Shown in pieces: positions 57,042 through 64,000 of a stretch of DNA of 64,000 bases. Under the pieces are notes generated by a model. The model did not search any database, was not told the DNA's origin, and was given only the letters and a program-made list of their open reading frames with translations. The DNA is taken from NCBI GenBank assembly GCA_019454045.1, contig SKCR01021131.1, positions 1-64,000 of the forward strand, read 5' to 3'. Numbering within the stretch: the stretch's first letter is position 1; every line of letters starts with the position of its first letter. Source of the DNA: Zanthoxylum bungeanum (taxonomy: Eukaryota > Streptophyta > Magnoliopsida > Sapindales > Rutaceae). Both the position numbers and the translations under genes were made by a program.

Positions 57042-60000
57042 ATGCAGAGTCAAGAAGACATACGAAATCTTCCCATTGACATCACATTCTCTCGTCTCGG
57101 AGGTAACGAAACGACTCTCACTCACCTTCAAACTTTGCTTTTGATTTTTTTTGTTAATGGGATTGTTTTATTTTTTTCTCTTTTAATTGTGAAGAATGGT
57201 TGGTTGATCGGAAACGAATACCGTACGATTGGAGAAAACGAATGGCAGTGATCAGAGCTAAAATTTCAAAGGAATTCAACTCGTTGCCTAAAGACATCGA
57301 TCCTTATTTCCACACTCTTGACTCCGAAGGTATTTTTTTAATCTCTTATCTTTCTTTCTTTCTTTCCTTTTTTTTTTTTTTTTTTTTTATTTTTTTTCTG
57401 GGATTTTTAATTGATTGATCTAATTTGTAAAGAGAGAATATTTATTTACTTTTTATGAAAAACTCGATGTTTTGGATTGGAATTTGGAATTCAGTTGTTT
57501 TGTTTAATGTCACAAGTACAACACCTCATTTTCAAATATACCGGTTGTATGATGATTTTTGTTGTTGTTGTTGCAGGAATTGGTCACTTGGAGGCCAAAA
57601 AATTTATGAAATACTTCTGAAATCATCCCCAGAAAGCCGAAATATATTTGGCCGGCTATCGGGTGCTGCTGTAATACACTATGCTCTCTCTCTTTCATTC
57701 TCAGTACCTGCATTTGTGTGGTAGTTGTTTATTGTATTTAATTTTTTATATAGGGTTCTTGGGAAGCAATTGTGCGTTCTTATGAAAAAGATGATATTTT
57801 TCTTGGTGAGGCTGCTCAAATTATGGTTCAAAATGTAAACTATGAGATGTGAGTTTATCGCACTAAACCACTTCTTTTGATGTTGATGTTTGAGTTAAGG
57901 GATAACAAAAATTGTTGATGGAGTGTTTTTCAAATATGAAGTCCATATCAGAAGAAACAGGTGCAAAAGATTCAGCAACAATTAGCGGAACTTGATCGCA
58001 AGGAGGCTGATATAAAAAGAAATGTGGCTCTCTCAGCAACTAAATATGCCGAGGCTTGCCAAGAACTTGGATTGCAGGTTACTTACTCCCCTCATTTATC
58101 CTTACGTTCTTTATATTTGATATTCTCTGCTTCCTTATTTTATGTTGTTACCAGTATCGTTGCTTGGTGCAGAGCATGCTACTACTGATGGTTGACAAAA
58201 TAATTTGATCTGTGTTGCTTTTTGACATTCTATGTTTCATAATGATGATTGATTCTCTTTACAGGGGACAAATGTGAGGCTTGAACTATTAGAGACTGCA
58301 AATTCGCTTCCAAGCACGTTGACTAGAATTTTGGAAGTCATAAATAGTGATGCGATATTACAAGCTATGGAGTATTATTCCAATTTTGTCAGAGATGCTC
58401 ACACGGAAAAGGATGTAAGCCATTGATTGTTATTTGATCTAACTCATGATTACGGTGGTCACATGCCCAATGATCAGTCAAAATATATTATATACAGATG
58501 GAGTTTTTTGTCATTTTGATCCTCTTTCACTAATTTAGCCTTCAAATATGATTGCAGAAATCTTCAGTGGCTGTCTTACTGAACTTGAAAGACATTCGTG
58601 AAAATCCGCCATTGTTGAATGTCTCTGCAGCCTCTGAGATCCTTGGTTCTACTAATGTTCAATCAAACACTAATGATGAACATAATGTGGGAGGGGACAC
58701 AAATGCTGCTGGAGATAGCATTGACTGGGATATTTCAGTTGACAGTGCTGCGATTGATTGGGATATTGGTACTGTGGAAGAAACAGAAGATGCTGGTAAT
58801 GGCTTGGGTCCTTATGAAATAGTTAATGCCAGTGAGATCTTACAAGGTTCTCAGGAAACTGATCAATCTCCATCAAATAAGGAGGGCAATACCATGCCTC
58901 CTGAGGTATCTGCTTCTGAGATATCATGGGATTTTAGTGTTGAAACACCTCAAGTTGATGTGATTGACAATGCCAATCTGCCAAGTATCAGTGTGGAAAA
59001 TCAGAAATCCGCTCCAGATACCTTCACTCAAACCCCAGGAATCAATGAAGCCAGAAGCCAGCTACTGGAAACTGAGTACAGGAATAAGATTCTTGATGAT
59101 TTATATGAGGTATATTTTGACCCATCATTGTATCGGATCAGCCCATGTCATTGCATTTTATTTTTCCCTTTCCCCTTTTTTTCTGCATTGTTTAAAACAC
59201 GTATATTCACTCTAAAAAAAAATATAGAAGAATTTTTTTTTATATTTGTCACTACTTCAAAGCATTACTAAATCTAGAATATATGCTTGGTATTGATGCT
59301 ATGTTGTCAGCTCAAAGCTTTCTTAAATCAACGATTGGTAGAATTGAGGAATGAGGAGACGTTGTCCTTGTGCAATCAAGTCCAATCAGTTGCTGCCTTG
59401 GTATTGCAGCAGTATTCTCCTGATGCTATTGAGACTATATTATCTGATGTTTCATTGGTCATTTCCTTGCTGACAAATAGGAAAACGCGGGACCACATCA
59501 TGATTCTCAATTCCAAAAGGTGCTTCCAGTAATATAGATGGATCTTGAGCTATAAGTGTGTTTTATTTTTTATTCTACTTCCGACAAATATTTGGAAGTT
59601 AGCGGAGTTGATTTCCCTCCTTTTATTAAGTGAAATTTACTAACCCACTAACATCTACTCGATGAAATACTTGCTTTTCAGTCTAAAATAACTATAGAAG
59701 AATTTGGTTGGGTAGCTTAGGACTATTAGTTTGCATTCTACATAGAATTCTTTATTTTTGAAGACCAGGGATACAAAAAAAAAAAATGCATGAGGTTGGG
59801 TGTTTTCAAACACGGTTTTCAAATATGGTCCTAAAATAATTTCACAGTTTGTCGATAAAAAAAGCTGTTTTCATTATTTTTATTGAGATGGTAACCAAAC
59901 TGCATTCCAATCAATGTAAAAATGGTCTTGAATTGCAAACCAAATGCTGTTTTTTATGGTCTGTGATGCATCATTATTTGTGACCTGGAGGTCACAGGTT

Positions 60001-60640
60001 CGAGTCGTGAAAACGGTCTATTTGCTAAAAAAAAAAAAAAGCAAGGGTAAGTAGTAGTGTTTTTCCTTACTGAGTTGGACTTATATATGGTTTTGATATG
60101 AATTGCAGATATCTAGACAGACTAGTTAATGCATTGGAAGAAAAGAAACATCACGAGGTGAAACTGAAAGAGGGATTGAAGGACTTAGCTTCCAAACGCA
60201 TGGAGCTTCAAAATTCTTTATCTTCATCATGGCCGAAGCAGGCGAGTTTCTGATATGATAAACTGGATAACTAATGTTCAATTACTTTTGGTCTGTTCAT
60301 GTTATCTTTTTTTCATATCCCGTTTTTAACAGCCTAGGTAAAAACTCTTCTAAAATCCTCTCTTGCTTGTTTACTTGCTCTCTTTGAAATTTACCAACAA
60401 AATTGTATTATTTACCTGAAAAGAATAATTTGTTCTCCCTGTTTCATTACGTGGTTTAATTTTTGACAGAATTATAATTAAATGCTCTTTAAATTGCAGG
60501 AAGCAGCTCTTAACAAAACCAGGGAGCTGAAGAAATTAAGCGAGAGTATGCTTTCGTCCATGTTTGATGGAAGACCTGTAAACATAATTGGAGAGATTAA
60601 CGCATTGTTGAATAGTGGTATTAGTATGCAAATTCACTGA
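57042..60640 (+). CDS. C53: CDK5RAP3-like protein C53, UFMylation-linked ER-phagy receptor
   Basis: Ten exons: 57042-57102, 57195-57329, 57577-57670, 57754-57848, 57942-58077, 58265-58414, 58558-59109, 59311-59519, 60109-60241 and 60500-60640 (TGA). Total about 568 codons; Arabidopsis C53 is near 550. The start [20 protein letters not shown] and motifs such as [43 protein letters not shown] and [11 protein letters not shown] match the family. Exon 7 encodes the acidic disordered region with IDWDI-type shuffled ATG8-interacting motifs near residues 278 and 291 and SWDF near 347, used to bind ATG8 and UFM1. C53 works with UFL1 and DDRGK1 at the ER during ribosome stalling. Exon 3 lacks one base in an A-run (57597-57602), shifting the frame. 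The last intron has a GC donor (CAG|GCGAGT). All other junctions are GT-AG and in phase. Confidence 0.93.
57597..57602 (+). other. Apparent single-base deletion in C53 exon 3
   Basis: Exon 3 reads GIGHLEAK in the frame set by exon 2, and [21 protein letters not shown] in another frame; the switch is at the run of six A. Exon length is 94 nt where 95 would keep phase with exons 2 and 4. Either a real frameshift allele or a homopolymer error in the assembly. Confidence 0.8.
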
Positions 60641-61276
60641 GTAGATATTCGAAATTGGATAGCAGGATGAAGGAGAATTCCTCTATTTAGTTATTTATTT
60701 AGATGTAAACTGGAGCCTGATTGACAACCATTTTAGTGGTGTGTATTCTAACAGTTCAATCACCATACCTGAGCAAAGTTTGGTAATTCAGATGGTTATA
60801 TTGTTGTAAGAATGGTGCGGGACCTTTGCGCGTCATTGGTTTGTTGAATCTTGCTAATGTATCCCGGTACCTATACCACGGGTATTGGAGTTGAAATCCA
60901 AACCATTGAACTTGACACGGGGGCATTGAATCAAATTAATATGGGTTACATAAGAACATTTGTAACAGAGATTCCAAAGGCATTGGGCATATAGCTGCTA
61001 TGTACAAAAAGAGGATACACAATACATCAATTTCACAAAACAATACAACAATGTCTGTCAGCAAAGAGATCAGTGAGAAGAACTCACCTTCACAGTTTCA
61101 CTTCCCACCACACTGAAAGAATCAGTAGCTGGGGATGCCAACTGAGAGGCCTTGTGCTTAAAAAATGTCCTAATAATGAACTGAAGAGAGGTGCATATGA
61201 AACCTCGGATCAACAATGCTGACAGAATCTAAAAGAGTGTGTTTATGTTGCTGTACCCAGTCAATGAGCTGTGACC
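60641..61276. other. Convergent 3' region between C53 and the kinase pseudogene
   Basis: Contains the 3' UTR of C53 and, from the other side, the former 3' UTR of the kinase. No other gene seen. Confidence 0.5.
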
Positions 61277-62095
61277 TTAGATGGACATATACCTCACTGC
61301 AGGGGATCCCATGAATCGATTATGCGTTGATCGGAAAGATCTCTCAAAGGGATCAACTTCAGGACAATCTGCTACACTCGTTTTTTACATGCAGTGCTTT
61401 TGTACCAGACGAGTCAGCGAATCCACAGTTTCAGACATGGGAGGTCGAAATTCCTTCTCAGGCTGCTTGAGTTTCCTATCAGTTCGAACAGGAAAGAAGC
61501 CATATCATAATATCATGTGCCTATGTGGGAAAAAATTTGAAAGTAGTAGTAACTGAATGCGAAGGGAGACAATATGAGCAAACTGGGAAAGAGCCCTGGA
61601 GGAGAAATTTTTTATGATCCTAGGATCAACCATCTGCTCCAAACACTCACGGTCTTGAAGCCTGGATGAAGCCCATTCACCAAAGATTGCTCTTGTCTAG
61701 GTCTTGAATCGTGTTACAAATTGAAGAAACTGACTCACTACAACAAAATATATGGAAAATTTTGTAAAAAGAAAAGTATGAACATGAACAATACCTATCC
61801 TTTCCCGTTAGAGACTGTTAGAAAGAAACTCGGAAGTTTTGTGACGAACGCTTATGCCCAATGCCACACAGCTACTGATATTCAAATAAATGTAAAGTAT
61901 TTCAAGTCAACTGCAGCATGAAATCGATTCCTAAATGTACTTACCTTGAGTTAAACACTGTTGCTGGTAAGAGACCTCAAAACAGCTAGCCCACTGTCAC
62001 AGACATGTGGTAGTAGTTCTTCATCAAGCAAGATGTTGGCCGACTTGAGGTTGCAGTGAGAGACAGGAGGAAAGAATTTGGAGTGAAAATAGCTT
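61277..62095 (-). pseudogene. STRUBBELIG-family LRR receptor kinase (SRF2-like) pseudogene, C-terminal kinase part
   Basis: On the minus strand, [20 protein letters not shown] (62070-61995) is the catalytic-loop region of SRF kinases, in which HRD is naturally replaced (HCN here), followed by [16 protein letters not shown]. After an intron, SRPRQEQSLV and WASSRLQDRECLEQMVDPRI appear in different frames (61700-61610), then SRALSQFAHIVSLRIQ, and EKEFRPPMSETVDSLTRLVQ (61480-61410). The tail EVDPFERSFRSTHNRFMGSP ends at TAA 61277-61279. Defects: TAA in the exon after SNSV, a shift after SLV, a degraded GYIAPEHG region, a damaged intron near 61555, and TAA after QKHCM. LRRs, membrane segment and the kinase N-lobe are absent. 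SRF proteins are plasma-membrane receptors, several lacking kinase activity. From memory SRF2 adjoins C53 in Arabidopsis, which supports orthology. Confidence 0.8.
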
Positions 62096-62192
62096 AAAAA
62101 ATCAGTTGTAGCGTGAAAACTGAAAGTTGGTGTTTATCCTAAGGTTCTTACCGTATGCGGAATTAATCACAATTAATCAAGACAAATCCTAA
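62096..62192. other. Spacer between the kinase pseudogene and the CACTA end
   Basis: About 100 bp, AT-rich, with AATTAATCACAATTAATCAA repeats. Upstream kinase exons are missing from here on. Confidence 0.4.
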
Positions 62193-62530
62193 CACTACAA
62201 GAATTATGGCTTTTAGCGTTCAAATATTTAGCGTCGAAACATTATGCGACGCTAATAGTTAGTTTTAGCGTCGAATATTACTTTCGACGCTATATGTCAT
62301 ATTTTTAGCGACGGAATAAAACTTCGACGCAGAATATTAATGTTTTGGCGTCGCAACTATATTTCGACGCTAAAAACAGAACTGTAGCGTCGAAAAATAT
62401 TCGACGCTGAATAATTATATTATTGTAATAAGTTTTGGTGCCAGATATTACACTTTTAGCGTCGAAATACGGAGTCGACGCCAAAAATATAATTTTAGCG
62501 TCGAAAATATATCGTCGCTAAAGGTGTATG
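62193..62530 (+). mobile_element. CACTA-type transposon end with palindromic subterminal repeats
   Basis: CACTACAAGAATTATGG at 62193 matches the CACTACAAGAAA terminus of plant CACTA (En/Spm-like) elements. It is followed by about ten copies of AGCGTCGAA or its complement TTCGACGCT, often paired as short hairpins. Such arrays bind the CACTA transposase. No opposite terminus (TTCTTGTAGTG) is seen before the window ends, and no transposase frame is visible, so this is a single end or a truncated element. Confidence 0.75.
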
Positions 62531-63100
62531 AAGTTTCCACCGGCAAATCCTGACTCTTTCGCGTCTAAATTCAATTCGAAAATATAATTAATGTGCCTAT
62601 GGATTTTCAACAAGCAACCAAAAAATAAAAAAATTAATAAATTGCGGAAAATAATCAATAACACAAAATCAACACAATAATTTTGGTGACGAAATGGAAA
62701 ACTCGTGCGAGTAAAAAACCACTCAGGGTATCTCGGCTACCAGCCCAATTCACTATATAGAGAAAAACTTACTATGATAGTCAAGACCTATGGTGGTAAC
62801 TCCACCGATTCAAGTACCTCTAGACTGCAAGAACTCAAGCAACTTGTAGGCATTGCATTTTTACACATAAGTCCATATGACGAGTCTCATTTTGGAGACA
62901 CTACCTTTTAAGTCACGGAGGTCACGGGAAACGGACATCGGAATGAGAAATTCAGAATAAACAAGGTTCACTGTTTTCGTTAGTGCTGCGTTCGTGTTTA
63001 CGTTTGAACGTCAAACGGATTGCGGGCGTTCGTGCCGCGTTCGAGAAAGCGTTCGAACGGTGTCGGTAATTCTGGTTTTGCTGCTAGCCTCACATCCAGC
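62531..63100. other. Unassigned sequence with GC-rich inverted motifs
   Basis: Low-complexity repeat-like DNA. Near 62985-63060 there are nested CGTTCG/CGAACG inverted motifs that could form a foldback. No gene recognised. Confidence 0.35.
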
Positions 63101-64000
63101 CCAATTAGCCCCCCAAAGCCCATAAAACACATCCCAATTTAAATAAATAAATATTAATTAAAACATTAACTAAATAAGATAATAATTAAATTAATTAAAT
63201 AATTAAATAAAACATATACCAAACATAAAATAAGCAATTACCAACTTAAACTAAAATCATGCCTAATTTAAACAAATCACATACTAAATCAAAAATATAA
63301 TCATACCAAGTTAAAATCAATCAACCAATTAAAGCCAATCATATATTTGACTTCCTAATCTAATAAGATAATTACCAATCTAAAATATGTATTCCTAAAC
63401 CAAACCAAATCAAATCCCTTGCTTTCCTTGTCCAACACCAAATCAAATCCCTCTTTAATTAGCCAAATCCCTTTCCTTGTCAAGCCCAACCCTTTGCCTA
63501 TAAAAAGAACCCTTCACCAACCTTCTAGTCCCTAGTCCCTAGCTCATACACAACACACATAAAAATTACAGGAAGAACACACCCAAAAAGAGTAAGCAAA
63601 AGATAAAGAGGAGACGGCAGCGAAACCACAAGGAAACAGTAGCAAAAGACGGAGAACAACGACTCAAAACAGTAAGACAACGAACGAGAACAGTGAACCA
63701 GTGAACCGGGAGAGTTGCGGAGCATCCACCCTTCCGACGATCGTGTACCGTACATCCGAGAGGTGATTTAAAAGGTTAGACCTGAGGGTACTTTTTCATT
63801 AGTTTATATTCATTTTTGTTATTATTATTGAATTCTATTCGCATGAGAGTCGTTTATGGATGCATGTTGTGGCTTGAATGAAATGGAAGAGTGTCGTCTC
63901 TTGTGGTATATAGGATGGAAACCCAGACGTAAATTCCGTAGCCGAATCCGAATGGACGGTAGTGCGGTCTGTACTTGGGATACAACTCCACGTACCACTT
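63101..64000 (+). repeat. Possible LTR or transcribed leader, cut by the window end
   Basis: AT-rich upstream DNA, a TATA-like TATAAAAAG at 63499-63507, then a purine-rich stretch (63580-63720) and TCCGACGATCGTGTACC. The layout resembles the U3-R-U5 of a plant LTR or the 5' end of a gene, but neither LTR end is in view and no protein is recognised. Confidence 0.3.

Noticed and set aside
57455..57724. Separate small gene in C53 intron 2/exon 3
   Set aside because: The similarity in its C-terminal half ([21 protein letters not shown]) is C53 exon 3 in the shifted frame, preceded by intron.
61281..61556. 91-codon plus-strand frame
   Set aside because: It is the antisense shadow of the kinase pseudogene exons (RPPMSE region) on the minus strand.

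Overview
This window looks like nuclear DNA of a flowering plant, most likely a eudicot. It is AT-rich, it has spliced genes with GT-AG introns, and plant LTR retrotransposons with tRNA-Asp or tRNA-Met primer sites fill most of it. Only three host loci are recognisable. At the left end (minus strand, 1411-3008) is a two-exon gene for an OEP16-3/B14.7-type channel protein of the Tim17/22/23 family. At the right end (plus strand, 57042-60640) is a ten-exon gene for the CDK5RAP3 homologue C53, an ER-phagy receptor of the UFMylation pathway. Facing it tail-to-tail (minus strand, 61277-62095) is the broken kinase end of a STRUBBELIG-family receptor kinase resembling SRF2. From memory, C53 and SRF2 are neighbours in Arabidopsis (At5g06830 and At5g06820), so this corner appears to be old conserved synteny in which the kinase has decayed.

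About 50 kb in between (roughly 4.5-55 kb) is nested repeats. From left to right: a small MITE; a Copia-like LTR with primer site and gag remnant, cut by a plus-strand Ty3/Gypsy element A (6730 to about 13600; LTR, primer site, gag, protease, RT, RNase H, integrase, all with stops or frameshifts); then a large minus-strand Ty3/Gypsy tandem array (14896-37342). The array is LTR-internal-LTR-internal-LTR and is flanked as a whole by the 5-bp repeat GGGGG. Each of its LTRs is a fusion of one full LTR and one truncated LTR with the same junction. Both internal regions lack polymerase genes. Each carries a gag-derived ORF and, in sense orientation, an intronless copy of a host LONELY GUY (LOG)-like cytokinin-activating enzyme gene. 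The rightmost array LTR is split by plus-strand element C (31060-36593), a deletion derivative with gag, protease, the integrase tail and an extra 136-codon ORF.

Next is a minus-strand Copia element (37488-47538) with 5-bp target repeats ATCGG and a rearranged 3' LTR that contains a copy of its own flanking DNA. Then comes a nested pair of solo LTRs: a Gypsy LTR at 49384-51289 with target repeat GTGGG, inside a Copia LTR at 48476-52870. Older LTR debris and a 569-bp hAT-type MITE follow. The right end holds the C53 gene, the kinase pseudogene, a CACTA-type transposon end with palindromic subterminal repeats, and an LTR-like stretch that runs off the window.

The most notable observations are the LOG-like gene captured inside a non-autonomous retrotransposon, the fused double LTR amplified in a tandem array, the dense ACGTGGC (G-box/ABRE-like) clusters in the LTR promoters, and two oddities in the C53 gene: a single-base frameshift in exon 3 and a GC-AG last intron. 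All positions were read by eye; no alignment or database search was run.
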